In this document: positions 8,430 to 17,114 of the stretch, one piece after another | Position numbering within the stretch: the first letter of the stretch is position 1 | How the letters are laid out: each line of letters begins with the position of its first letter | Source of the DNA: Flavobacterium sp. 140616W15 | GTDB taxonomy: Bacteria > Bacteroidota > Bacteroidia > Flavobacteriales > Flavobacteriaceae | DNA: 64,000 bases | Direction: 5' to 3' | Assembly: GCF_003668995.1 (NCBI RefSeq) | Contig: NZ_CP033068.1 | Span: 4,154,001 to 4,218,000, forward strand | The notes under the pieces: generated by a model | The model's input: only the letters and a program-made list of their open reading frames with translations | What the model was told of the DNA's origin: nothing | The model's database searches: none | Made by a program: the position numbers and the translations under genes

Positions 8430-9665
8430 TTATCGCTTTTTTTTATTTACTGACTTTGTTGTCGGTTTTGTTATTGGTTTTGCAGTTGGTTTAGTTTCTG
8501 TTTTCTGCTTATCAGTAGCGATTTCGCTTGTCGTATTTTTTTCTTTTGTCTGCGAAAACAATTCGGCGTTCTCGAACCATTGATTGCCTAATACAGTTCC
8601 GTCAGGTTTTAGAAATCCCCATTTGCCTTCATTTTTCACTCTAGCTAAGCCATTTATGAATCCTTTGTCTTGTTGAGTAAATAAAGCAACGATGAATGCG
8701 TTTGCAGTTATACCGTATTGAGTTGGGATTACTAATTTCCCTGTTTCATTAATAAACCCCCAGTTCTTTTCTTTCACAGGGGCTAATCCGTTTGTACTAA
8801 AAACTTCTGCATCGCTATACGTTGGCGGAATAATAAATTCTGCTTTAGGGTTAATGTAGCCCCATTTAAATCCGATACAAACTGGAGCTAAATTTTTAGA
8901 AAAAGCTTTAGCCTTATCGTATATAGGAAGAATTGCCCAGTTCCCTTTTAAGTCAATGAATCCAACTTTTCCATCTTTTCTGGCATATGTTAAATCTTGA
9001 GTTTCAAAATCCCAAATTCTATCAGCGCCTTCTACAGGAATAAATTTTCCAGCAGTTACTAATCCTAAAACTTTGTCTTTTTTGGCCCAGGCTGTGTTTC
9101 TGTAATAATTACCTATTTCTGAATATGCAGGTTCTATGATTTCTTTTCCATCAGTATTTATGATTCCCCAATTTTTATTGTTTTGAACTCTTGCAAAACC
9201 GTTTTCAAATGGTTTGATAACATCATATTTTGGTTCTAAAACAATTGCCATTTTCGAATTGATTAATCCGATCTTGTTTCCTTGCTTTATAAAAGCGACA
9301 CCATCTCCAAAATCATATAACTTGTCTGTAGGAGGTGCGATTTGAACTTCTCCTTTGGTATTGATGTAAACCCATTTTTTATCTTTATATACAATAGATA
9401 TACCACTATTGAAATCTTTTACATTATCAAAAGTTGCAGGGATTGCCCAAGCCCCTTTAGTATCAATAAATCCCCACTTTCCATTTTCTTCTACAGCAGC
9501 TAAACCATCAAAAAAGCTTTTAGCATTTTTATATTGAGGTTCAATACGGAAGGTTCCTTCTTTGGTAAGATATCCATATTTTCCGTTTTTTTTAATTAAT
9601 GCCAGTTCTTGACTATTAACAAATTGAATACTGCATAGTAATAAAAAAATAAGTGTTTTTTTCAT
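8430..9665 (-). CDS. Exported WG-repeat protein
   Basis: A 411-residue protein. The start is the ATG at 9665; a TTG 15 bases upstream is less likely. It opens with a signal peptide (MKKTLIFLLLCSIQF, cut after VNSQ) and then consists of about ten WG repeats, each of the form GKWGFIDTKGxxxIPPxY. It ends with a Lys/Thr/Pro-rich tail (KPTAKPITKPTTKS). WG repeats form beta-propeller-like or solenoid surfaces and have no known catalytic role. It is embedded in the pigment operon, 36 bp before fabG. A role in envelope attachment or transport of the pigment is possible but unsupported. Confidence 0.85.
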   Translation of the reverse strand: MKKTLIFLLLCSIQFVNSQELALIKKNGKYGYLTKEGTFRIEPQYKNAKSFFDGLAAVEENGKWGFIDTKGAWAIPATFDNVKDFNSGISIVYKDKKWVYINTKGEVQIAPPTDKLYDFGDGVAFIKQGNKIGLINSKMAIVLEPKYDVIKPFENGFARVQNNKNWGIINTDGKEIIEPAYSEIGNYYRNTAWAKKDKVLGLVTAGKFIPVEGADRIWDFETQDLTYARKDGKVGFIDLKGNWAILPIYDKAKAFSKNLAPVCIGFKWGYINPKAEFIIPPTYSDAEVFSTNGLAPVKEKNWGFINETGKLVIPTQYGITANAFIVALFTQQDKGFINGLARVKNEGKWGFLKPDGTVLGNQWFENAELFSQTKEKNTTSEIATDKQKTETKPTAKPITKPTTKSVNKKKR

Positions 9666-9703
9666 GATGTTAAGATTCAAGATTAATAATATGAAATAAA
9701 ATA

Positions 9704-11224
9704 TTAATTATTTATGAGGTAGTCTTTTACTTTTTGAACAAAAGGATACATAACCTGATCTTCTTTAAATTTAGGAATAATTGCTCTAATATCGTCATAT
9801 ATTTTTTTAGAAGCAGACGAAATTTGATCTTTTTGTTCTAAGTAATCAATTGCTTGAACAATGGTAATCAGTTCAATTGCTAAAACTTCAAAAGAGTTTT
9901 CGATCACTTTGGCAGTAATTACGGCAGCATTTGTTCCCATGCTTACAATATCTTGATTGTCGTTATTGTTTGGGATACTGTGTACATACATTGGGTTAGA
10001 CAACATTTGGCTTTCAGCTGTCGTTGAGGTTGCTGTAAACTGAACTCCCTGCATTCCAAAATTAAATCCTAAAGTTCCAAGATTAACAAATGGAGGAAGG
10101 ATTTCATTAATTTTTGAATTTAATAAATAATTCAATTGGCGTTCAGCAAGCATAGTAAGCTTAGTTACTACAATTTTTAGTTTGTCCATTTCTAGTGAAA
10201 TATAATCACCATGAAAATTACCGCCATGATATACATGCTTATTTTTTACATCTATAATGGGATTGTCATTTGCCGAGTTAAATTCGTCTTCTAGAATTGA
10301 ACTTACATTGTTGATGGTCTCCAAGATTGGACCTAGAATTTGCGGTACACATCTTAAAGAGTAATATTCCTGTACTTTTTCTTTAAATATTTCTTGGGTG
10401 TTTTCACCTGTATATAAATGATCTTCTCTTTTGCGAATTAAAGTGCTGTCTGAGAGATTTTGTCTCATTCTTGCAGCTACTTCTCGTTGTCCTTTGTGAC
10501 GTTTTGTTTGATTTAATTCTTCTGAAAAATGATCATCATAAGCTTGTACAAGTTCATTTATTGTGCAGGAGAATTTCAAAGACCAATCTAGTAATTTGTT
10601 GGCATGATGTACATTTACAACCCCTATTCCAGTCATTACTGAGGTTCCGTTTATAAGAGCAAGACCTTCTCTTATTTCTACTTGAATTGGCGATAGATTT
10701 TCAATTTCGAAAACCTCTTTTGTAGTTTTTCTTTCGCCTTTGTAAAAAACTTCTCCTTCACCAATTAGGGTTAGCGCCAAATGAGATAGTTGAACTAAAT
10801 CGCCACTTGCTCCAACTCCTCCATGTTCAAAAATTAACGGAGTAATATCTCTATTTATAAATTCTTTCATTAAATGAATTACCGACGGATGTACGCCAGA
10901 ATTCCCTAAAGAAAGTGTATTTAATCGTGCTAGAATTGCTGCTTTTACAAAAAGAGGATTTAAAGGTTTGCCAGTTCCTGAAGAGTGGCTTCTTATTAGA
11001 TTATATTGTAGTTGAATTTGGTCCTCGTCTTTGATACGATATTGTGCCATTGGTCCAAAACCAGTATTTACGCCATAAATAATTTTATTTTTCGAGAACT
11101 CTTTCAAGAAGTCAAAGCTTTCATTTACGCGGTCTAAGACAATTTTACTGATGTCAATTTTAGCATTACTAAAGATTATAGATTCAAATTCTTTTAAACT
11201 TAAATATTCGCCAATTGTATTCAT
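9704..11224 (-). CDS. tal: Tyrosine ammonia-lyase (aromatic amino acid lyase, flexirubin starter unit)
   Basis: A 506-residue MIO-type lyase. The Ala139-Ser140-Gly141 triad that cyclises to the MIO cofactor sits in HGGVGASGDLVQLSH. Tyr50 (IIYGVNTGFG) is the conserved catalytic tyrosine of the lid. By memory it has the same length as, and is highly similar throughout to, the characterised F. johnsoniae tyrosine ammonia-lyase, including NNNDNQDIVSMG. It converts L-tyrosine to 4-coumarate, the aryl starter of flexirubin. The selectivity pair is Ser79-His80, which is the histidine-lyase pattern, but the F. johnsoniae enzyme has the same pair and uses tyrosine. It is the first gene of the minus-strand operon. 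Confidence 0.9.
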   Translation of the reverse strand: MNTIGEYLSLKEFESIIFSNAKIDISKIVLDRVNESFDFLKEFSKNKIIYGVNTGFGPMAQYRIKDEDQIQLQYNLIRSHSSGTGKPLNPLFVKAAILARLNTLSLGNSGVHPSVIHLMKEFINRDITPLIFEHGGVGASGDLVQLSHLALTLIGEGEVFYKGERKTTKEVFEIENLSPIQVEIREGLALINGTSVMTGIGVVNVHHANKLLDWSLKFSCTINELVQAYDDHFSEELNQTKRHKGQREVAARMRQNLSDSTLIRKREDHLYTGENTQEIFKEKVQEYYSLRCVPQILGPILETINNVSSILEDEFNSANDNPIIDVKNKHVYHGGNFHGDYISLEMDKLKIVVTKLTMLAERQLNYLLNSKINEILPPFVNLGTLGFNFGMQGVQFTATSTTAESQMLSNPMYVHSIPNNNDNQDIVSMGTNAAVITAKVIENSFEVLAIELITIVQAIDYLEQKDQISSASKKIYDDIRAIIPKFKEDQVMYPFVQKVKDYLINN

Positions 11225-11291
11225 TTAACCCTTTTTGATTATGCTAAATTAATTTTATTTATTAAAATAAATGTAGTTATTTTGATGATGG

Positions 11292-11318
11292 CAAATGTAA
11301 GTTAATAATTAATAGCAA
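11292..11318 (-). promoter_or_regulatory. Candidate promoter of the flexirubin operon
   Basis: Reading the minus strand, a -7 element TACATTTG (11292-11299) fits the flavobacterial consensus TAnnTTTG. A TTG stands 16 bases upstream of it, slightly short of the usual 17-21. The transcript would begin about 60 bases before the ammonia-lyase ATG. This is the only good match in the divergent gap, and could drive the whole cluster. Confidence 0.5.
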
Positions 11319-11325
11319 TTCGAAT

Positions 11326-12579
11326 ATGTTAAAGGAGTTTGTTGATGTTTTAGTAATAGGTGCGGGGCCATCTGGATGTGTATCGGCTGCTTATTTGCAT
11401 AAAAATAATTGCAAAATAAAGGTCGTTGAAAAGACAAAATTTCCTAGAATTGTTGTTGGTGAGAGTTTGATACCAAGAGTTATGGACCACTTTGCTGAGG
11501 CTGAATTATTCGATAGTCTAAATGCTATGAATTTTGAGAAGAAGCTAGGTGCACGATTTATTAGAGGAAATGAAATTTGTGTTTTTGATTTTTCTGATAA
11601 ATTTTCTGAAGGCTGGGATTGGACCTGGCAAGTGCCCAGAGCTGATTTTGACAATACAATGGCTCAGGAATTAATACGAAAAGGAATTGATCTAGAATTT
11701 GAGTCAGAAGTGATTGAAGTTTCTTTTGAAGGAAGTAATTCAAAAACAATTGTAAAGGATAAGGATGGAAATTTAAAAGAGATTCATGCCAAATTTATTA
11801 TAGATTCGAGTGGTTATGGTAGAGTTTTACCTAGACTTTTAGATTTAGACAAGCCATCAGCATTAGATCCGCATTCTTCTATTTTTACACATGTAAAAGA
11901 TAGTAACAGACCAGAAGGAGAAGAAGGGACATTAATTTCATTTGATGTTCTTGAAACCGAAGTTTGGTTATGGGTAATTCCTTTTTCTAACGGAAACACA
12001 AGTTTAGGAGTTGTTGGGCCTACAGATTTTATTAATTCACTTTCTGAAAATAAAAATAATAGTGAAGCTTTAAAAAATGCGATTCAACTTTCGGATTATT
12101 ATATTAAAAGATTTGGAGGAACCGAGTTTTTGTTTGAACCTATAAAGTTAGAAAATTATTCACGTTCAGTAAAGAAAATGTATGGAGACGGATTTGCATT
12201 AACTGGGAATAGTACTGAATTTTTGGATCCAGTATTTTCATCGGGAGTTGCTTTTGCAACAGAATCGGGTATGCTTGCTGCAAAACTGTATTTGAAACAA
12301 TCGCAAGGTATTGTTGTAGATTGGGAAACAGAATTTACCGATTATATGAAGCGTGGAATTAATGTTTTTACAACTTATGTAAAAGAATGGTATACGGGAA
12401 ATTTACAAACTTTATTTTTTCATCAACCAGAGAATCCAGATGTGAAACGAAAAATTTGTGCCGTTCTTGCTGGATATGTTTGGGATGAAGAAAATCCATT
12501 TGTTAAAAAACATGATAATGTAATTAAAAACATGGCTTACCTTTTAAATATGGGAATGCAAGAAATAAGAAAACCCTAG
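11326..12579 (+). CDS. FAD-dependent oxidoreductase of the tryptophan-halogenase-like group
   Basis: A 417-residue flavoprotein. The FAD-binding GAGPSG is at residues 12-17, followed by GESLIPR at 45-51. A second FAD contact block reads GNSTEFLDPVFSSGVAFA (about 294-311). It contains WLWVIP at residues 214-219, which fits the W-x-W-x-I-P motif of flavin-dependent halogenases. A lysine pair (Lys72/Lys73, FEKKLGARF) lies where those enzymes carry the catalytic lysine. It is transcribed divergently from the ammonia-lyase. It probably modifies the aryl head of the pigment by hydroxylation or chlorination; which one cannot be decided here. Confidence 0.8.
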   Translation: MLKEFVDVLVIGAGPSGCVSAAYLHKNNCKIKVVEKTKFPRIVVGESLIPRVMDHFAEAELFDSLNAMNFEKKLGARFIRGNEICVFDFSDKFSEGWDWTWQVPRADFDNTMAQELIRKGIDLEFESEVIEVSFEGSNSKTIVKDKDGNLKEIHAKFIIDSSGYGRVLPRLLDLDKPSALDPHSSIFTHVKDSNRPEGEEGTLISFDVLETEVWLWVIPFSNGNTSLGVVGPTDFINSLSENKNNSEALKNAIQLSDYYIKRFGGTEFLFEPIKLENYSRSVKKMYGDGFALTGNSTEFLDPVFSSGVAFATESGMLAAKLYLKQSQGIVVDWETEFTDYMKRGINVFTTYVKEWYTGNLQTLFFHQPENPDVKRKICAVLAGYVWDEENPFVKKHDNVIKNMAYLLNMGMQEIRKP

Positions 12580-12600
12580 TTTATACTAGGGTTTTCTATT
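12570..12600. terminator. Bidirectional terminator overlapping a stop codon
   Basis: AAAACCCTAG and CTAGGGTTTT form a perfect 10-bp stem around a 6-base loop. The TAG stop of the flavoprotein gene is the last part of the left arm. A and T runs on the two sides let it serve both converging genes. Confidence 0.85.
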
Positions 12601-12645
12601 TGAATTTTATTTGATGCTTTTATCTATTGAGTACTACTTTAATTC

Positions 12646-14331
12646 TTACCAGAACTTAACATATAAAGAGGCAATTATCAATAAAGTTATTACAATCAAT
12701 ACGGTGGTTTGTGGTTTTAATTTAAACATTGTGGTGTCTAATTCAAAAGCCTTCGGATTTACTTTTGGACCTGCAAAACTTACAAGAATCATAGCCAGTG
12801 TAGTAAAGAAGAAAGACAATCCCATGCAAATATGGAACGGAATTTCATATGCTCCTTTCCCGTTTGGATAAGCAGTGTATAATAAAGTATCATTCCCAAA
12901 AATCATTGGGGCATATTCATTAAATAAAACAGACAATACGAATCCTAAAATCACACCTACAATAGCTGCAGTTCCAGTAGTTCTTTTCCAGAACATACCA
13001 AGAATAAACATAGCAAAAACTCCGGGGCTTATAAAGCCAGTATATTTTTGGATGTATGTAAATCCACCAACACCACCAATTCCTAGAATATCATTCCAAG
13101 TAAATAAAACAGCCAGAAGCATTGCGGCAAAAACAGCAATTCGACCAATATTTACTTGTTGTTTTTCACCAGCTTCTTTTTGGATGTATTTTTTATGAAT
13201 GTCTAGTGTGTAAATAGTAGAGATACTATTTACTTTACCCGCTAATGAGGCTACGATTGCTGCAGTTAAGGCAGCGACCGAAAGTCCTTTTAATCCAGTT
13301 GGTAAAAAAGTTAATACAGCAGAGTAAGCGCCATCTTTTCCTCCAACAAGTTGAGGTAAATGACCATTTTGATATAAAACATAAGCTGCAATACCTGGTA
13401 GCATAACAATCACAGGCATTAATAACTTTAAGAAACCAGCAAATAAAATACCAGTGCGTGCAGTTTGTAAGTCGGCACCAAGTGCTCTTTGAGTAATGTA
13501 TTGGTTGCATCCCCAATAATTAAGATTGATAATCCAGATACCAGCAACGTAAGATAATAAACCAGGAAAAGTTAAGTATTTATCTATTTCTAGTTGAGAT
13601 GAAGTTGCGGTTGGTTTTGGGATAATCATTTTAAAATGCTCCGGAGCTTCTTGCATCAAAACTTTAAAACCTGCAATTGCATTTTGTCCCACACCAAAAT
13701 AATGCCCTACAGTCGTTAAAGCGATATAAGAAGTTACTAATCCACCTATGATTAATACGGCTACTTGAATAACATCGGTATAAGCAACAACTTTCATTCC
13801 TCCCAACGAAATGATTAAAGCAAAAAGAGCCAATCCCACCATAATAACATGAAGATATTCACCTCCAGCCAATCCATTAATTGCAACAGCTCCTAAGTAT
13901 AAAATAGAAGTTAGGTTTACAAAAACATACAAGAACAGCCAAAAAACGGCCATAATCAAAGCTGTTGATTCATTATAACGTGTCTTTAAAAATTGAGGCA
14001 TAGTGTATATCTTGTTTTTAAGATAAACAGGAATAAACCATACGGCAACAATTATTAAAGTTATAGCGGCAACCCATTCATAAGCGGCAACAGCAATTCC
14101 TAAAAAGAAACCTTCACCACTCATCCCGATAAATTGTTCTGCCGAAATATTAGAAGCGATTAATGAAGCGCCAATTGCCCACCAAGTTAAATTACCTTCA
14201 GCAAGAAAATAAGCTTTGGCATCTCTTTCATCCTTTTTGCGTTTTCGATATATAGTGTAACCATATGTTGATACTACAACAAAGTAGATGATAAAAACGA
14301 TATAATCGGCAATGGCAAGGTTTTGGTTCAT
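12646..14331 (-). CDS. Sodium/sugar symporter, SSS family (vSGLT-like)
   Basis: A 561-residue integral membrane protein with about 14 hydrophobic helices. The block AYFLAEGNLTWWAIGASLIA followed by NISAEQFIGMSGEG is the hallmark of the Vibrio SGLT group, and YEWVAAITLI continues it. These carriers import galactose or glucose with sodium across the inner membrane. The next gene on the strand upstream is galM, and a GntR-type regulator is divergent, so this is a small sugar-uptake unit with galactose or a similar hexose as the likely substrate. It converges with the flavoprotein gene on a shared terminator. Confidence 0.88.
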   Translation of the reverse strand: MNQNLAIADYIVFIIYFVVVSTYGYTIYRKRKKDERDAKAYFLAEGNLTWWAIGASLIASNISAEQFIGMSGEGFFLGIAVAAYEWVAAITLIIVAVWFIPVYLKNKIYTMPQFLKTRYNESTALIMAVFWLFLYVFVNLTSILYLGAVAINGLAGGEYLHVIMVGLALFALIISLGGMKVVAYTDVIQVAVLIIGGLVTSYIALTTVGHYFGVGQNAIAGFKVLMQEAPEHFKMIIPKPTATSSQLEIDKYLTFPGLLSYVAGIWIINLNYWGCNQYITQRALGADLQTARTGILFAGFLKLLMPVIVMLPGIAAYVLYQNGHLPQLVGGKDGAYSAVLTFLPTGLKGLSVAALTAAIVASLAGKVNSISTIYTLDIHKKYIQKEAGEKQQVNIGRIAVFAAMLLAVLFTWNDILGIGGVGGFTYIQKYTGFISPGVFAMFILGMFWKRTTGTAAIVGVILGFVLSVLFNEYAPMIFGNDTLLYTAYPNGKGAYEIPFHICMGLSFFFTTLAMILVSFAGPKVNPKAFELDTTMFKLKPQTTVLIVITLLIIASLYVKFW

Positions 14332-14393
14332 GGGTAATAGTATTTTGGAAGGTAATTGATATAGTTATATTTCGTGGTTATTGTAATTTGGTT

Positions 14394-15446
14394 TTAGATA
14401 GATTGAAATTTGTAAATCGTTTTATGGTAGTATTTGTCTTCTTTTCTAAGTACTGAATTGGGGAATTTATTCTGATTTGGGGCATCAGGAAAATTTTGAG
14501 CTTCAAAACAAATGCCACTTAAAGAGTGGTAAATAGCGTCTTCTTTTCCTCTGATTTTATTCGAACAGTTACCACCTACAAATACATGAACACTTGGTTG
14601 ATTGGTATATACCGTCATGCGCAATCCGTTTGTCGGACTATAAAGAGCAGCAGCGATATCATTTTTGGTTTCTATAACAAACGAATCATCAATGGTAGAG
14701 GGACAGTTTGAAGGAGTTCTAAAATCAAACGGATGGCCTAAAAGATCTAATACATTTCCTGTTGGGATGTTTTCCGATGTTGTTTCTAATATCTTGTCTG
14801 AATTTACAATTATTTCTTGATCAGTTACACTCGAATCATGCCCATTAAGATTAAAATAACTATGATTTGTTAAATTTATAATTGTATCTGCTGTTGTGGT
14901 AGCATTATATTCTAGCTGTAACTCGTTGTCTTCAGATAACGTATATGTTAAACTTACAGACAAATCTCCAGGGTAATTTTCTTCATTGGCTGGGCTTAAA
15001 AGAGACATTGTTATTGATGGATTTTCGCCATCAGTAACATTTTTGATCTCCCATTTTTTCTCAGAAAAACCAACAATTCCACCATGAATAGAATGATTAT
15101 TATTGTTCTTGTTTAAAAGATATGTTTTGTCGTTTAAGGTAAAAATTCCGTTATTTATTCTGCCAGCATAACGGCCTATTGTAGCGCCAAAATAAGGGGA
15201 GTCCGTGAGCGAATATGATTTTAAATATTTTTCTAAATTATCAAAACCCAAGACTACATCTATAAGGTCTCCATTTTCAAGAGGGATCATCAAAGATGTA
15301 ACAGTCGCGCCATAGTCGATAATAGTGGCTTGCATACCGTTTCTATTGGTCAATTTATAAGAATGAATAGCATTGTTGTCCGGCAAAATACCAAAGAATT
15401 CTTTTGTGTTTAGGTCTGTATAATGTGATTTGTGTTTTATTTTCAT
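14394..15446 (-). CDS. galM: Aldose 1-epimerase (mutarotase)
   Basis: A 350-residue protein starting MKIKHKSHYTDLNTKEF. A longer reading from the ATG at 15500 is possible, but a -7 promoter element at 15471-15478 would place the transcript start inside that extension. The galM signatures are present: IHGGIVGF near residue 120, NLTNHSYFNLNG with the catalytic histidine near 195, and FEAQNFPDAPN with the catalytic glutamate near 315. It interconverts alpha and beta anomers of galactose or other aldoses. It lies 62 bp upstream of the symporter gene and the two are probably co-transcribed. Confidence 0.9.
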   Translation of the reverse strand: MKIKHKSHYTDLNTKEFFGILPDNNAIHSYKLTNRNGMQATIIDYGATVTSLMIPLENGDLIDVVLGFDNLEKYLKSYSLTDSPYFGATIGRYAGRINNGIFTLNDKTYLLNKNNNNHSIHGGIVGFSEKKWEIKNVTDGENPSITMSLLSPANEENYPGDLSVSLTYTLSEDNELQLEYNATTTADTIINLTNHSYFNLNGHDSSVTDQEIIVNSDKILETTSENIPTGNVLDLLGHPFDFRTPSNCPSTIDDSFVIETKNDIAAALYSPTNGLRMTVYTNQPSVHVFVGGNCSNKIRGKEDAIYHSLSGICFEAQNFPDAPNQNKFPNSVLRKEDKYYHKTIYKFQSI

Positions 15447-15470
15447 TATTTTTTTGTGAAAAATGAAATT

Positions 15471-15516
15471 CAAAAATATGTATATATTGACATGATTCAT
15501 ACCAGCACCTACCAGT
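15471..15516 (-). promoter_or_regulatory. galM-symporter promoter with candidate operator
   Basis: On the minus strand TATTTTTG (15471-15478) matches the -7 consensus, but there is no TTG at -33. Just upstream lies the direct repeat ACCAGCACCTACCAG (15501-15515): two ACCAG words 10 bp apart, one helical turn. This is a plausible site for the divergently encoded GntR-type regulator, perhaps as an activator replacing the weak -33 element. Confidence 0.45.
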
Positions 15517-15547
15517 TTTTTGTATATTGCATAAAAACCGAACTCTT

Positions 15548-16525
15548 ATGAATATAATTTCTATCCAAAATAATCTAGGTATTCCAAAATACAAACAAAT
15601 TATAGCTTCGATTGAGAATAGTATAAACAAGAAAAATCTAAAAAAAGGAGATAGGTTGCCATCGGTAAATAAAGTATGTTTGGCCTATACTTTATCAAGA
15701 GATACTGTCTTGCAGGCTTATGATGAACTAAAAAAGAGAGGTATTATTTATGCCATACCAGGAAAGGGATATTATATTAAAAGTGTTGAAATCACGATTA
15801 AAGAGAGAATTTTTCTTCTTTTTGATGAACTCAATAATTTTAAAGAAGACATTTACATTTCCTTCTTGAGGAGCATAGGCGAAGAGGTACAAGTCGATAT
15901 CTTTTTTTATTATTTTAATACAAAGGTTTTTAAGAAATTGATAAATGACAATAATGGAGCGTACACAAAATATATAATCATGCCAACCGATTTAGCTGAT
16001 GCCGCTTCATGCATAAATACCCTACCAGTAAATGAAGTTTATATTTTGGATCAGACTAATGAAGCTTTAAAAGCATATCCATCTGTTTGTCAAAATTTTC
16101 CAAAAGATATTTACGATGCGTTAGTAAAAGGAAAACCTAAATTAGATAAATACAAAAAGCTTATTATGATTTTCCCTGGTTTTAGAGAGCCACTTGGAAT
16201 GAAAGTAGGTTTCTTGAATTTTTGTAATGATTTTTCATTTGAAAATGAAGTGATCACTGAGTTTAGAGAAAGGGAGGTTAAGGTAGGAGAGGTATATATA
16301 ATTCCAAACGATAGAGATCTAGTTCGGGTTATAGAAAAATCTAAACGTCAAGATTTAAAGCTGGGTGTTGATTTTGGAATTATCTCCTATAACGAAACTC
16401 CATTAAAAAAAGTAGTAGAAAATGGAATAACGACTATTTCAACAAATTTTGAGGAAATGGGGAAAATAATGGCAAAGATGGTTTTATCAGGAAAAAACAA
16501 AACATCGAGAACAAATCCTCTTTGA
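15548..16525 (+). CDS. GntR-family transcriptional regulator with LacI-type sensor domain
   Basis: A 325-residue regulator starting MNIISIQNNLGIPKYKQI; a TTG seven codons upstream is less likely. Residues 10-75 form a GntR winged helix: KKGDRLPSVNKVCLAY, then SRDTVLQAYDELKKRG and IPGKGYYI. The rest resembles a periplasmic-binding-protein-like sugar sensor, with a C-terminal FGIISYNETPLKK and GITTISTNFEEMG as in LacI-type effector domains. This combination is that of AraR-like regulators in Bacteroidetes. It is divergent from galM and the symporter and probably controls them in response to the imported sugar. Confidence 0.83.
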   Translation: MNIISIQNNLGIPKYKQIIASIENSINKKNLKKGDRLPSVNKVCLAYTLSRDTVLQAYDELKKRGIIYAIPGKGYYIKSVEITIKERIFLLFDELNNFKEDIYISFLRSIGEEVQVDIFFYYFNTKVFKKLINDNNGAYTKYIIMPTDLADAASCINTLPVNEVYILDQTNEALKAYPSVCQNFPKDIYDALVKGKPKLDKYKKLIMIFPGFREPLGMKVGFLNFCNDFSFENEVITEFREREVKVGEVYIIPNDRDLVRVIEKSKRQDLKLGVDFGIISYNETPLKKVVENGITTISTNFEEMGKIMAKMVLSGKNKTSRTNPL

Positions 16526-16585
16526 TCATGCGTAATTCATTGTAATTAGTAGTTTTGTTATTGTAGTTTTTAATTTAAAGATAGT

Positions 16586-17044
16586 ATGGGATTTAAGCAT
16601 TTATTCAAAGCAGAGGTTAAATGGGGGCCTAATGAAAATGAGGAGAAACGAAATCCTAAGGATCATGAGATTATAATTGAAGGCAAACCTGTTTTAAGCG
16701 TTTCTGCCGCAAAAGCTTTTAAAGGTAATCCAAAGTTATATAATCCAGAAGATATGCTATTGAGCAGCTTGGTTTCGTGTCATATGATGTCTTACTTCTA
16801 TGTTTGTAGTCAAAATGAGGTTGAGGTACTTGCTTATTCAGATAAAGCAGAGGCGACACTAGAAGTCGATTTTGATGGAAGCGGACGTTTTACCGAAGTT
16901 CGATTGAATCCAAAAGTTACGATTGCAAATCCTGATAAAATTGAACTTGCATTAGAGTTACATAAAAAAGCAAACCAATTATGTTTTATAGCCAATTCAT
17001 GCAATTTTCCAATTTTGCATAATGCAACTTGCGAAGTGGTTTAA
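16586..17044 (+). CDS. OsmC family protein
   Basis: A 152-residue OsmC/Ohr-like protein. The two conserved cysteines of the peroxidatic pair are probably Cys65 (LVSCHMMSYF) and Cys133 (NQLCFIANS); a further Cys139 follows. Family members reduce organic hydroperoxides in the cytoplasm. The C-terminal CFIANS differs from the CPVS seen in classical Ohr, so the substrate may differ. It stands alone 60 bp after the regulator gene and ends at a bidirectional terminator shared with pyk. Confidence 0.85.
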   Translation: MGFKHLFKAEVKWGPNENEEKRNPKDHEIIIEGKPVLSVSAAKAFKGNPKLYNPEDMLLSSLVSCHMMSYFYVCSQNEVEVLAYSDKAEATLEVDFDGSGRFTEVRLNPKVTIANPDKIELALELHKKANQLCFIANSCNFPILHNATCEVV

Positions 17045-17057
17045 ATTTATAAAATAA

Positions 17058-17095
17058 AAATCCGTCGAGTATTAAGAATACAAGACGGATTTAAT
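17058..17095. terminator. Bidirectional terminator between osmC-like gene and pyk
   Basis: AAATCCGTC (17058-17066) pairs with GACGGATTT (17084-17092). The loop contains a second small stem, GTATT/AATAC. A and T runs flank both sides, and the two genes converge here. Confidence 0.8.
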
Positions 17096-17114
17096 ATTTT
17101 GAATAGGAAGTAGT

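Noticed and set aside
9704-11224. Histidine ammonia-lyase (hutH) for the ammonia-lyase gene, because of the Ser79-His80 pair
   Set aside because: No other hut genes lie nearby, it heads a flexirubin operon, and it resembles the characterised F. johnsoniae tyrosine enzyme along its whole length.
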